In this document: positions 26,014 through 34,221 of the stretch, one piece after another
Position numbering within the stretch: position 1 is the first letter of the stretch
Layout of the letters: each line of letters starts with the position of its first letter
Source: Nonlabens sp. YIK11
GTDB taxonomy: Bacteria > Bacteroidota > Bacteroidia > Flavobacteriales > Flavobacteriaceae
Assembly: GCF_001413925.1 (NCBI RefSeq)
Contig: NZ_LBMJ01000001.1
Span: 806,001 to 870,000, forward strand
Reading direction: 5' to 3'
DNA: 64,000 nucleotides
Notes under the pieces: model-generated
Told to the model about the DNA's origin: nothing
Databases searched by the model: none
What the model saw: only the letters and a program-made list of their open reading frames with translations
Translations under genes and position numbers: made by a program

Positions 26014-26029
26014 GATCACTATAGTGATC
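26014..26029. promoter_or_regulatory. Perfect 16-bp palindrome upstream of paralogue B
   Basis: GATCACTATAGTGATC lies 95 bp upstream of the 54-residue lipoprotein start. Operator-like; no partner protein can be named. The rest of 25920-26082 shows no gene. Confidence 0.5.
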
Positions 26030-26082
26030 AAACCCAACAATGCTAAATATAAATTATTGTAGGGCAAACCAATGGTAACAAA

Positions 26083-26113
26083 AGCAAAAAAGCCGTCTCG
26101 AGAGACAGCTTTT
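26083..26113 (-). terminator. Terminator of small lipoprotein paralogue C
   Basis: AAAAGCCGTCTC/GAGACAGCTTTT stem with a single wobble. On the minus strand followed by a T-rich tail. Confidence 0.75.
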
Positions 26114-26141
26114 CTATAGGGATTATAAAAACACGTGGTTT

Positions 26142-26390
26142 TTACATGTCGTCTGCTGCATCTTCTAGATCATCAGCGCGATCGTCCATTGCATCTTCAA
26201 CTTCTTCAGCTTGCTCATCTAATTCGTCAGCACGCTCTTCCATTGCCTCTTCTACATCGTCTGCAGCATCTTCCATGTCGTCAGACATTTGCTCCATTTT
26301 TTCTTCTGCACTATCTGCCTCATCTCTACAAGAAGTAGTGAATAATGCCACTGTGAATAGTGCAATGAAGAGTAAGTTTAATTTTTTCAT
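26142..26390 (-). CDS. Small acidic lipoprotein (paralogue C)
   Basis: 82 residues. The signal is MKKLNLLFIALFTVALFTTSC, with Cys21 in the lipobox. The mature part repeats an 11-15-residue acidic unit (DDMEDAADDVEEAMEERADELDEQ-like, then AMDDRADDLEDAADDM), giving one long, very acidic amphipathic helix. Its first 21 residues are almost identical to those of paralogue D, 120 bp upstream, down to the DNA level, so this pair is a recent tandem duplication. Function unknown. Confidence 0.75.
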   Translation of the reverse strand: MKKLNLLFIALFTVALFTTSCRDEADSAEEKMEQMSDDMEDAADDVEEAMEERADELDEQAEEVEDAMDDRADDLEDAADDM

Positions 26391-26461
26391 AATAAAAAAG
26401 TTTTTGGTTAAGGGGTAAATATAAAATATTGTGACGTTTTACAGGGTTTTTGTTAAATTAA

Positions 26462-26488
26462 AAAAGCTGTCTTTTTGGGACAGCTTTT
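26462..26488 (-). terminator. Terminator of small lipoprotein paralogue D
   Basis: AAAAGCTGTC/GACAGCTTTT stem, seven-base loop, T-rich tail on the minus strand. Confidence 0.78.
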
Positions 26489-26512
26489 AAGTATGAGATA
26501 ACAAACGCTTAA

Positions 26513-26731
26513 TTAAGCAGCGTCATCGTTTCCTTCTACTTCGTCTTCAACTTCTTGAGCGCCATCTTCAACAGCGTCCTCTACATCTTCTGCAGCATCT
26601 TCCATATCTTCACCTACTTCTTCCATAGATTCTTCGATGTTAGTTTCTTCAACTGTAGTTTCTTCTCTACAAGAAGTAGTGAATAAAGCAACTGCAAAAA
26701 GAGCGATAAATAATAAGTTTAATTTTTTCAT
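26513..26731 (-). CDS. Small acidic lipoprotein (paralogue D)
   Basis: 72 residues. MKKLNLLFIALFAVALFTTSC is the signal, one residue different from paralogue C. The mature part starts REETTVEETNIEESMEEVGED and continues as an acidic helix with an EDAAEDVEDAVEDGAQEVEDEV heptad-like rhythm. Own terminator, separate from its neighbours, so each copy is its own transcription unit. Function unknown. Confidence 0.75.
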   Translation of the reverse strand: MKKLNLLFIALFAVALFTTSCREETTVEETNIEESMEEVGEDMEDAAEDVEDAVEDGAQEVEDEVEGNDDAA

Positions 26732-26813
26732 TGTAATAGTTTTTAAGTTAAATGATGATAAATATATAATTGTCGATCAAGATCACTGCCTAACGGCAAT
26801 ATTCTACGATCGA

Positions 26814-27038
26814 TTAGTTATCGTCGCCTATCTCGTCGATAGCCTGATCGATTTCTTTGTTTACTTCTTGATCAGCTTTTTCTCCAGCTCTTTCAAGAAT
26901 TCCGCCAGCTTCTTCAGTAGCCTCTTCTGTTTCAACTTCTACTTCTCTAACGATAGTCTCAGTTTCAGTCTCACGACAAGAGGTGAATGCAGTAGCACAT
27001 GTAGCAAATACCGCTAGGGTTAATACAACTTTTTTCAT
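26814..27038 (-). CDS. Small acidic lipoprotein (paralogue E)
   Basis: 74 residues. MKKVVLTLAVFATCATAFTSC is the lipoprotein signal, with lipobox FTSCRET. The mature helix mixes Glu and Val/Ile (ETETIVREVEVETEEATEEAGG), then KADQEVNKEIDQAIDEIGDDN, a good amphipathic pattern and less acidic than C and D. A -7 element lies at 27065. Function unknown. Confidence 0.75.
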   Translation of the reverse strand: MKKVVLTLAVFATCATAFTSCRETETETIVREVEVETEEATEEAGGILERAGEKADQEVNKEIDQAIDEIGDDN

Positions 27039-27064
27039 GGTTGATGATTAAATGATTAAAGCGG

Positions 27065-27072
27065 CAAAAGTA
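27065..27072 (-). promoter_or_regulatory. -7 element for paralogue E
   Basis: CAAAAGTA on the plus strand is TACTTTTG on the minus strand (TAnnTTTG), 27 bp before the start. No clear -33. Confidence 0.5.
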
Positions 27073-27158
27073 TTTTTTTTGCTCAAAACTTTTACTAATG
27101 TTCTCACAACTTATTAACAATTTAATTGTCTCATTTCTATCTTTATAGCAAAAAGTAG

Positions 27159-27821
27159 ATGAGTTTTCATAAAATGTTTTCTTTCTTAAGAGAGCTACAA
27201 AAAAATAACAACAAGGAATGGATGGATGCACATCGCGACACCTATGAAGAAGTGCGCGACTGGTATAAATGCTGGCTCAATGAGCTGGATGCAGAACTAG
27301 GCAAAATAGACAAAGACTATCATTCTACCGAAGGCAAAAGAGCCATCAACCGTATCAACAATAATCTACTTTATCATCCCAATAAACCTATATATAAAGA
27401 CCATTTTGGCGCTGGACTGGATCTATCAGAAAATGGTAAACAAGGTGATTTTTATATCCATTTAGGAACCAATGGCTCTTTTATCGCTGGCGGTTTTTAC
27501 AATCCCAAAAAGGAAACCCTTGACTCAATACGCGACGCTATCGACTATAATGGTGCCGAATTCAAGAAGATCATGGCTAAAAAGTCTTTTATGCAAACCT
27601 TTGGTGAAATGATTGAAGATGAGAATAAACTCAAGACCTCGCCCAAGGGCTATTCACAAGATCATGAACACATAGATCTACTGCGACGTAAGAGTTTTGC
27701 AGTAAAACATGATGTGACTCAAAAAGAAGTCATGCAGGATGATTTCAAGGAAAAGTGTGTAGAGATATACAAGGAAATGTTGCCTTTTAGAAAATATCTC
27801 AATAAGGCCGTGACGGTTTAA
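27159..27821 (+). CDS. DUF2461 family protein
   Basis: 220 residues, the usual length. It opens with FHKMFSFLRELQKNNNKEWMDAHRDTYEE, the family's signature start, and has AINRINNNLLYHPNKPIYKDHFGAGL and FYIHLGTNGSFIAGGFY typical of DUF2461/TIGR02453. Cytoplasmic; function unknown. Its stop shares the four bases TTAA with the stop of the convergent gene on the minus strand. Confidence 0.85.
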   Translation: MSFHKMFSFLRELQKNNNKEWMDAHRDTYEEVRDWYKCWLNELDAELGKIDKDYHSTEGKRAINRINNNLLYHPNKPIYKDHFGAGLDLSENGKQGDFYIHLGTNGSFIAGGFYNPKKETLDSIRDAIDYNGAEFKKIMAKKSFMQTFGEMIEDENKLKTSPKGYSQDHEHIDLLRRKSFAVKHDVTQKEVMQDDFKEKCVEIYKEMLPFRKYLNKAVTV

Positions 27822-28795
27822 TCTTTTGGCTCGTACACCTTAAGAACCGCACCCATTCCGTAATTGTCATGACCAGATCTTACCAGCTTGCTGTTGGGGT
27901 TGTAAGTCAGGTCAAAAAGCTGCCAGGTTTTGTTGTTGAAAAAAATACGACGTACCCAGGTTTGCTTACCATCAATTTCATCGGTAAACGGTAAGAGTGG
28001 CCTATAGGTCGTGGACACTTTTTCCATACCGCGGCGGGTTTTGATCTCTCTATATTTTTTGGCGTCTATCAATCTTCCATCCGGATAAGTGTATCCCAAC
28101 ACTTGAATAGCGGCAAAAATTCCGTTTTCTGGAATTTGAATTCCCAGTTCCTCTACATCCAGTTCATGGATCTCGTCGGTTTCTTGAGTGATCACAAAAG
28201 TTTGCGCAGGATAATTGGATTGTCTAGTAGGTGAACCATCGCCGTTGACGTTGTAGAATTGCACCCTAAACATGGTAGAAAATGCTCGCAGCTTTCCCTT
28301 TTTACTGGCCTGACTTTCTTCAAGAACAACCGGTATTTGTAGGGTTTTGATCAATGTGCGGCGTCCATCCTGTCGTTCAAATTTTACCGCAATTTCAGAT
28401 TCTACGGTAGGTAGCCAGCAATCAAAATAATTGTCATGAACGATCGCATCAATCTCTTCTTCCTTAAATTTTCCTTCCAGTTTTGCAAGTACCACAATCG
28501 CATCCATCTGCGCTGTTGATGGATTCATGTACAGCTCATCAACCACATTTGCTGTAGCAACCTTCAAGTCTTCATAACCTATGGATGATACTGTTAGAGA
28601 ATCTACGTCTGGATATCGCTTTCGCGAAAGCGTAAACACTCCATCGCCATCTGCAAAGGTGCCTTTCCCATTACCAAAGCTGATGGTCGCAAAAGAAACC
28701 GGCTCTTTTGAAATCGAGTCCAAGAGCGTGATCTTTTGTGCGTTCGAGAGAACGGCAGTACAAAGTAAGCTAAGAAGTAATAAGTTCTTCATCAA
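27818..28795 (-). CDS. Exported protein with carboxypeptidase-regulatory-like domain
   Basis: 325 residues. A signal peptide ends at SNAQ (~20). A short CarboxypepD-reg-like beta domain follows (ITLLDSISKEPVSFATISFGNGKGTFADGDGVFTL), then about 210 residues with no family I recognise. It has no TonB plug or barrel, so it is not a truncated receptor of normal type. Its 5' end overlaps the waaA 3' end by 26 bp on the same strand. The palindrome copy is read as TLSRKRYPD. Possibly a surface protein; function unknown. Confidence 0.65.
   Translation of the reverse strand: MMKNLLLLSLLCTAVLSNAQKITLLDSISKEPVSFATISFGNGKGTFADGDGVFTLSRKRYPDVDSLTVSSIGYEDLKVATANVVDELYMNPSTAQMDAIVVLAKLEGKFKEEEIDAIVHDNYFDCWLPTVESEIAVKFERQDGRRTLIKTLQIPVVLEESQASKKGKLRAFSTMFRVQFYNVNGDGSPTRQSNYPAQTFVITQETDEIHELDVEELGIQIPENGIFAAIQVLGYTYPDGRLIDAKKYREIKTRRGMEKVSTTYRPLLPFTDEIDGKQTWVRRIFFNNKTWQLFDLTYNPNSKLVRSGHDNYGMGAVLKVYEPKD
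28617..28632. repeat. Interspersed palindrome in the 325-residue exported protein gene
   Basis: CGCTTTCGCGAAAGCG, perfect. Read in the third frame as L-S-R-K-R. Confidence 0.9.
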
Positions 28796-30062
28796 TGATT
28801 TTTAAGTGTTCGAGCACGTGATTTGTCGCGCCGGTGTTGCTATTGACCCAATGCCCACAAACCATGCCTGTTTTCTCCCTTAAAAAATCATCCTCAAATA
28901 GCTTGTTGACCGTATCTGCAAAATCCTGCGCGTTAGATATGGAGAAAAGTCCACCTAGATCTTCCAGTTTTCCAGCTTCAGGATACTTGTCATAATTCTT
29001 CCCGATCATAACAGGAACGCCAAAGGTGGCTGCCTCTAAAATATTATGCAGGCCAGAATTATCCATGGCGCCACCTACATAGGCCACATCTGCATAGCTG
29101 TATATTTTAGTGAGTAATCCTATGGTGTCTATGACAAGAACGCTCTTGTTGGAAGTCAGTAACTTCTCGTGAACTTTGGTTTCTGTCCATCGCAAGGTGT
29201 CAAAGGGCAGACTATTTTCTAACTCTGTTACCTTTTCTTCATGCACCTCATGCGGTGCGATGATCACTTTGATCTCTTTTGTCTTGTCATTCTCTACAAG
29301 CCATTTTTTCATCACCTCAATATCCTTGGGCCAGCTACTGCCTACCACAAGACAAGGCTTGCCGTTGATGAATTTTTCCAATGCTGGTATGCGATTATCT
29401 CGTTCAATAAGCTGGCTGGCGCGATCAAATCTCGTGTCGCCACTTACACTGGCGTTTTCAAAACCCAGCTTTTTGAGCTCTCTTAAGGACGATTCATTTT
29501 GCAGGAAAAAATGGTCAAAGGCTTCTAAAGAGCTGGTCATCCACGAGCCGTACCATTTATGGAAACTCATCTTTTCTCTAAAGATTCCGCTTATTAGAAT
29601 GGTGGGAATTTTATGCGACTTGAGCGCATTCAAATAATTGGGCCAGAACTCATATTTGACCATTATGGCCAGCGATGGCTCGACCAGACCCATAAACTTT
29701 GAAACGTTTGACACCGCATCAATAGGCAGGTAACAAACCACATCAGCAAGTTGGGTGTTCTTTTTATTCTCGTATCCAGATGGTGAGAAAAAGGTGAGTA
29801 CCACCTGATATTTCCTTCGGTTCAATTTTTCTAAGATCGGTACCACTTGTTCATATTCACCTAGAGAAGCCACGTGCACCCAGATTTTTGGTATCGTGCT
29901 CTTAACTTTGGTGTCCAGAATGTCCCAGGATCGTTCCCGACCTTGTGATCCCAGCTTCATTTTCTTGTTAAAGAAACCTGCGATGGGAAGTGCCGCTTTC
30001 GCGAAAGCGGAACCCGTATCATACAAACTTTTTAAAATAGGCATAGGCAGTAAAAATAGCAT
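28770..30062 (-). CDS. waaA: 3-deoxy-D-manno-octulosonic acid (Kdo) transferase
   Basis: Adds Kdo to lipid A precursors at the inner membrane. 430 residues. It has a GT30-type N-terminus (FFNKKMKLGSQGRERSW, then IWVHVASLGEYEQVVPILEKL), the TFFSPSGYE motif, MVKYEFWPNYL, and the C-terminal donor-binding ADVAYVGGAMDNSGLHNILEAATFGVPVMIG. The usual N-terminal membrane helix is altered here: the palindrome at 29993 encodes SAFAKAALPIAGFF. Met7 is an alternative start. Downstream gene overlaps by 26 bp. Confidence 0.92.
   Translation of the reverse strand: MLFLLPMPILKSLYDTGSAFAKAALPIAGFFNKKMKLGSQGRERSWDILDTKVKSTIPKIWVHVASLGEYEQVVPILEKLNRRKYQVVLTFFSPSGYENKKNTQLADVVCYLPIDAVSNVSKFMGLVEPSLAIMVKYEFWPNYLNALKSHKIPTILISGIFREKMSFHKWYGSWMTSSLEAFDHFFLQNESSLRELKKLGFENASVSGDTRFDRASQLIERDNRIPALEKFINGKPCLVVGSSWPKDIEVMKKWLVENDKTKEIKVIIAPHEVHEEKVTELENSLPFDTLRWTETKVHEKLLTSNKSVLVIDTIGLLTKIYSYADVAYVGGAMDNSGLHNILEAATFGVPVMIGKNYDKYPEAGKLEDLGGLFSISNAQDFADTVNKLFEDDFLREKTGMVCGHWVNSNTGATNHVLEHLKIIDEELITS
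29993..30010. repeat. Interspersed palindrome in waaA
   Basis: Perfect 18-bp CCGCTTTCGCGAAAGCGG. Read as S-A-F-A-K-A-A in the N-terminal membrane segment. Confidence 0.9.
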
Positions 30063-30145
30063 AAAATAGCCGTTGGGTGATGCGCTACTTATATCGTATT
30101 TTTACAATAATGTCGCTGTTTACAGCTGTTAATCTAGAAAATCGC

Positions 30146-31279
30146 ATGCGCAAGATTCAAATGGTAGACCTAAAAGGTCAGTATGAAAAGATCAAACCAG
30201 AAGTTGATAAAAACGTGATGGATGTCATTGAGACGACCGCTTTTATCAATGGACCAGAGGTACACGCTTTTCAAAAAGAACTCGAGGAATATCTCAACGT
30301 GAAACACGTGATTCCATGTGCCAACGGTACCGATGCCTTGCAAATTGCCATGATGGGATTGGGGCTCAAGCCTGGCGACGAGGTTATTACTGCAGATTTT
30401 ACGTTTGCTGCCACGGTAGAAGTCATTGCATTGCTACAACTCACGCCGGTTCTAGTCGACGTGAATCCTTTTGATTTCAATATCGACATAGAGGCCGTTA
30501 AACGTGCTATTACTCCTAAAACGAAAGCCATCGTACCGGTGCATTTATTTGGTTTAGCAGCAAATATGGACGAGATCATGAAGCTTGCCGAAGAAAACGA
30601 TCTTTATGTCATTGAGGACAACGCTCAAGGAATAGGTGCCAATTTCATGCATTCCAACGGTTCAAAGTCCAAAACGGGAACCATAGGCCATGCAGGAACG
30701 ACTTCATTTTTCCCTTCTAAGAATCTAGGTTGTTACGGCGATGGTGGTGCTATTTTTACCAATGATGATGATCTAGCGCACACCATACGTGGGATTGTCA
30801 ACCATGGTATGTATGAGCGATACCACCACGATGTGGTTGGTGTCAATTCAAGACTGGATTCCATGCAGGCGGCCGTGTTGCGCATTAAGTTGCGCCACTT
30901 GAACGATTACAATGACGCGAGACGCAGTGCAGCAAGAAAATACACCGCTGCTTTTGCGCAGGAAGAAAAAATCATCACACCGCTTATTTGCGATAACTGC
31001 GATTGCCACGTGTTCCATCAATATACCTTGATCATCAAGGATGCAGATCGCGACGCACTGGTCAAGCACTTGAATGAAAAAGGGATTCCATGTGGTGTCT
31101 ATTACCCAATCCCGCTACACAAACAAAAAGCGTATCAGGACGAGCGCTACAACGAGGCTGATTTCCCTGTGACGAACAAGCTGGTTCAAGAATGTATCTC
31201 GTTGCCTATGCATACAGAGCTGGATGACGAGCAGATCGCTTTTATTACTAAAACCGTTATTGACTTTGTGAATGGGTAG
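30146..31279 (+). CDS. DegT/DnrJ/EryC1/StrS family PLP aminotransferase
   Basis: Transfers an amino group to a keto-sugar nucleotide, usually for LPS, capsule or glycan precursors. I choose the ATG at 30146 (MRKIQMVDLKGQYEKIK), because the family starts with VDL-xQY; upstream in-frame starts at 30077 add an unconserved tail. 377 residues. The PLP lysine is Lys192 in SFFPSKNLGCYGDGGA, and the N-terminal AFINGPEV and CANGTDALQIAM match the family. Divergent from waaA, 83 bp apart, which fits a role in envelope glycans. The exact sugar cannot be told. Confidence 0.88.
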   Translation: MRKIQMVDLKGQYEKIKPEVDKNVMDVIETTAFINGPEVHAFQKELEEYLNVKHVIPCANGTDALQIAMMGLGLKPGDEVITADFTFAATVEVIALLQLTPVLVDVNPFDFNIDIEAVKRAITPKTKAIVPVHLFGLAANMDEIMKLAEENDLYVIEDNAQGIGANFMHSNGSKSKTGTIGHAGTTSFFPSKNLGCYGDGGAIFTNDDDLAHTIRGIVNHGMYERYHHDVVGVNSRLDSMQAAVLRIKLRHLNDYNDARRSAARKYTAAFAQEEKIITPLICDNCDCHVFHQYTLIIKDADRDALVKHLNEKGIPCGVYYPIPLHKQKAYQDERYNEADFPVTNKLVQECISLPMHTELDDEQIAFITKTVIDFVNG

Positions 31280-31284
31280 TTTTT

Positions 31285-31323
31285 TTCGCTTTCGCGTCTG
31301 CCTGCCGGCAGACGGTAAAGGAA
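31285..31323. repeat. Composite palindrome, long form (copy L3)
   Basis: TTCGCTTTCGCG then a perfect inner hairpin GTCTGCC-TGCC-GGCAGAC, then a decayed right arm. Lies 6 bp after the aminotransferase stop. Confidence 0.75.
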
Positions 31324-31362
31324 CTTATAAACAACTCTATAATTAAACTTTAAAATCCTAAC

Positions 31363-32646
31363 ATGAGACATCTATTTGCGTTTCTCTTTTCGGTAATGCT
31401 GAGTTTTACTGCGTTTGCCCAACAAACCACTACATTTATTCATGCAGGTCATTTACTGGACACAAAATCTGGTAAGTGGTTGGATGAGATGACGATCAAG
31501 GTGAGCGGTACTGAAATTACAGATGTTTCTAAAGGCTATGCCGCCATACCTCAAGATGTCAAATATTTTGATTTTAAAAACCAATGGGTACTGCCAGGCC
31601 TGACGGACATGCACGTCCACATGGAAACGGAATATAATCCACAGGCGTACATATCAAAATTTGTTGACGATCCAGCAGATGTGGCGTACAACTCGGTCGC
31701 TTTTGCAGAAACTACTTTGATGAAGGGATTTACAACCGTACGTGATTTAGGCGGTAGCGGTATCAACATTAGCTTGAGAGATGCCATCAATAAAGGAAAG
31801 CTAGTAGGTCCTAGAATCTTCACGGCTGGAAAATCCATCGCTACCACTGGCGGTCACGCAGATCCCACCAACGGTGGTAATGCAGCATTTATGGGAAATC
31901 CTGGACCACGTGAAGGAGTAGCCGATGGTGCTGACCAAGCTCGTGAAGCCGTGCGTCACCGCTATAAAAATGGTGCCGATTGCATTAAGATTACTGCTAC
32001 TGGTGGCGTCTTGAGCGTCGCCAAAAATGGTAGCAATCCGCAATTTACTGTTGAAGAAATCAAAGCAATCACTAGCACCGCAGCAGATTATGGTTTTCAC
32101 GTGGCGGCACATGCCCATGGTGATGAAGGAATGCGTCGCGCGGTAGAAGGTGGCGTTAAAACCATTGAGCATGGTACTTACATGAGCGAGGAAACTATGG
32201 ACCTGATGAAAAAAATGAACTGTTATCTAGTTCCAACGATCACTGCCGGAAAAGAAGTCGCCATGAAAGCTGAAGAAGATGGTTTTTATCCAGACATCGT
32301 TGTGCCTAAAGCAAAAGCAGTTGGTCCGCAAATTCAGGGAACCTTCGGTCGTGCCTACAAACGTGGTGTACCTATCGTTTTTGGAACTGATGCAGGCGTG
32401 TTTAAGCACGGTAAAAACGCAATGGAGTTTGGTTATATGGTAGAAGCAGGAATGCCCGCCATGGAAGCGATTCAAAGTGCGACCATCACACCTGCGAAAA
32501 TCCTACAGATGGAAGACCAGATAGGTCAAGTGCAAAAAGGCTTTTTTGCAGATATTATCGCTGTTTCAGATAATCCTGAAAAGAATGTGGCTACACTTAA
32601 TGACGTCAAGTTTGTGATGAAAGACGGTGAGGTTTATAAGGATTAG
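31363..32646 (+). CDS. Exported amidohydrolase (Xaa-Pro dipeptidase-like)
   Basis: 427 residues. A signal peptide ends at AFAQ (~20), so periplasmic or secreted. The metal-site motif is at H84-V-H86 (LTDMHVH), with the probable carboxylated Lys in CIKITATGG, then HAHGDEG, IEHGT and the metal Asp in FGTDAG. This is the imidazolonepropionase-like metal-dependent hydrolase subgroup often annotated as Xaa-Pro or prolidase-like. The substrate is probably a small amide or dipeptide. A 17-bp-stem terminator follows. Confidence 0.87.
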   Translation: MRHLFAFLFSVMLSFTAFAQQTTTFIHAGHLLDTKSGKWLDEMTIKVSGTEITDVSKGYAAIPQDVKYFDFKNQWVLPGLTDMHVHMETEYNPQAYISKFVDDPADVAYNSVAFAETTLMKGFTTVRDLGGSGINISLRDAINKGKLVGPRIFTAGKSIATTGGHADPTNGGNAAFMGNPGPREGVADGADQAREAVRHRYKNGADCIKITATGGVLSVAKNGSNPQFTVEEIKAITSTAADYGFHVAAHAHGDEGMRRAVEGGVKTIEHGTYMSEETMDLMKKMNCYLVPTITAGKEVAMKAEEDGFYPDIVVPKAKAVGPQIQGTFGRAYKRGVPIVFGTDAGVFKHGKNAMEFGYMVEAGMPAMEAIQSATITPAKILQMEDQIGQVQKGFFADIIAVSDNPEKNVATLNDVKFVMKDGEVYKD

Positions 32647-32670
32647 TTCAAAAAAAACTTGAATATCGCA

Positions 32671-32711
32671 GAAAACAAGAAACGCCGCAATCCGCGGCGT
32701 TTCTTGTTTTA
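32671..32711. terminator. Bidirectional terminator
   Basis: Perfect 17-bp stem AAAACAAGAAACGCCGC/GCGGCGTTTCTTGTTTT, five-base loop, between the convergent amidohydrolase and AarF genes. Confidence 0.9.
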
Positions 32712-32723
32712 TAAATAAATCCT

Positions 32724-34064
32724 TTATAAAGCTGGATGGTTCTTAAATCCTTTGTCTTTTAGATACTGCACATAATCCCGAGTATTCACGGTTGCCTTTA
32801 GATCATGCAACAAATTATAAAGACCAAAGAACGTACGGTTAATGTATAAAAAGTGCTTGCTACCACGATTACCATTCATTTTACGCAACTCTTTATCGTT
32901 ACTGTATTTCTCGCTAAGCGAACTGATCTGATCCCAGAAGGATTCATCTGCAAAATTGAAGGTTTCTTCTTGAAATGGTTTGGTAAACAAACTCAACATC
33001 TCGTGAAACAACGCAGAGAAATACTTTACTTCCTTCTCGCTATCGTCCTCACGTAAAATCTCTAATTGATAAAGTTTCTGCTCAAAGATTTCAGGATTAT
33101 TGATACTTGCAGGAACCGCTAGTTCAAAGTACGGCTGATAAAATTCATCTGGAATTTGCTTGATACAACCAAAGTCAATCGCAATCAACTCATTGTTTTC
33201 TGAGATCAAGAAATTCCCAGGATGTGGATCAGCATGAACTGCTTTTAGGCCGTGCATCTGGAACATATAAAAATCCCATAACGTCTGTCCCAGTTTGTTG
33301 CCAGTTTCTTGAGCAAATTCGGTTAGGGCAAATTCGCTCAAGTGCTGGCCGTTCATCCAGTCCATCGTGATGATGCGTTTACTGGATAGATCTGGGTAGT
33401 ATTCAGGGAAATGTAAATGAGGTATGTGCGAGCAAGCCTCAGTTATAGCGATGCTTTGCTCAACTTCAAGATTGTAATCGGTTTCTTCTAGGAGCTTGTC
33501 TTCAACCTCGGCAAAGTATCTTTTGGAATCTTCACCCTTTAAGTTGAACATCTTGATAGCAATAGGCTTTACCATCGCAAGGTCACTACTTATGGAATCT
33601 GCAACACCAGGATACTGAATCTTAACTGCGAGCTCCTTACCGTTTTTAGTAGCTTTATGAACTTGCCCAATGCTCGCGGCATTGATGGAATCCTTAGAAA
33701 AAGTATCGTAGATCTCTTCAGGAAAAGCTCCTTGATAGCGCTTGAACGTTTTGCGTACCAGCGGTGCCGATAGTGGTGGCACACTAAACTGAGCCAGGCT
33801 AAACTTTTCTACATACGCGCCAGGCAATAAACTTTTATCCATGGACAGCATTTGTGCGACCTTGAGCGCGCTGCCCTTAAGACTCTTCAAGCCGTCATAA
33901 ATATCGCTGGCATTATTTTCATCCAGCTCACTGCGATCCATGCCTGGATAAACAGCCTTCTTGGAATAATATTTAAGATAATTCCCACCTATTTTCACTC
34001 CAGTCTTCACAAGCTCTGTTGTGCGACTTATTTTGCTGGTGGGTATTTTATCTAGTGTTTTCAT
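32724..34064 (-). CDS. ABC1/AarF/UbiB atypical kinase-like protein
   Basis: 446 residues. The KxGQ-type motif region reads LKSLKGSALKVAQMLSMD, followed by SFPEE-like (GAFPEEIYDTFSKD), the invariant-Lys strand GKELAVKIQYPGV, and the catalytic loop HADPHPGNF with metal-binding IDFGCIKQ. The family supports ubiquinone or other lipid metabolism (UbiB, ADCK3). Flavobacteria use menaquinone, so the target here may be another lipid. It lies downstream of a TetR-like regulator on the same strand, with a long palindrome between. Confidence 0.9.
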   Translation of the reverse strand: MKTLDKIPTSKISRTTELVKTGVKIGGNYLKYYSKKAVYPGMDRSELDENNASDIYDGLKSLKGSALKVAQMLSMDKSLLPGAYVEKFSLAQFSVPPLSAPLVRKTFKRYQGAFPEEIYDTFSKDSINAASIGQVHKATKNGKELAVKIQYPGVADSISSDLAMVKPIAIKMFNLKGEDSKRYFAEVEDKLLEETDYNLEVEQSIAITEACSHIPHLHFPEYYPDLSSKRIITMDWMNGQHLSEFALTEFAQETGNKLGQTLWDFYMFQMHGLKAVHADPHPGNFLISENNELIAIDFGCIKQIPDEFYQPYFELAVPASINNPEIFEQKLYQLEILREDDSEKEVKYFSALFHEMLSLFTKPFQEETFNFADESFWDQISSLSEKYSNDKELRKMNGNRGSKHFLYINRTFFGLYNLLHDLKATVNTRDYVQYLKDKGFKNHPAL

Positions 34065-34118
34065 TGCTTGATTATGAATTCAGATCACTGAATCTTGTGC
34101 TGCTGTTGGTTGATGTTA

Positions 34119-34157
34119 TCGCTTTCCTGTCTGCCGACAGGCAGGCGCGAAAGCGAA
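34119..34157. repeat. Composite palindrome, long form (copy L4)
   Basis: Inverted relative to the copy at 8716. 39 bases are identical when reverse-complemented, though 25 kb apart. Lies between the TetR-like and AarF genes. Confidence 0.88.
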
Positions 34158-34221
34158 CTTTTCTAAAATCATTTTCAACCTACAGTCAGTAATATTTAAA
34201 ATTTAGCCGATGGAAATAAGT

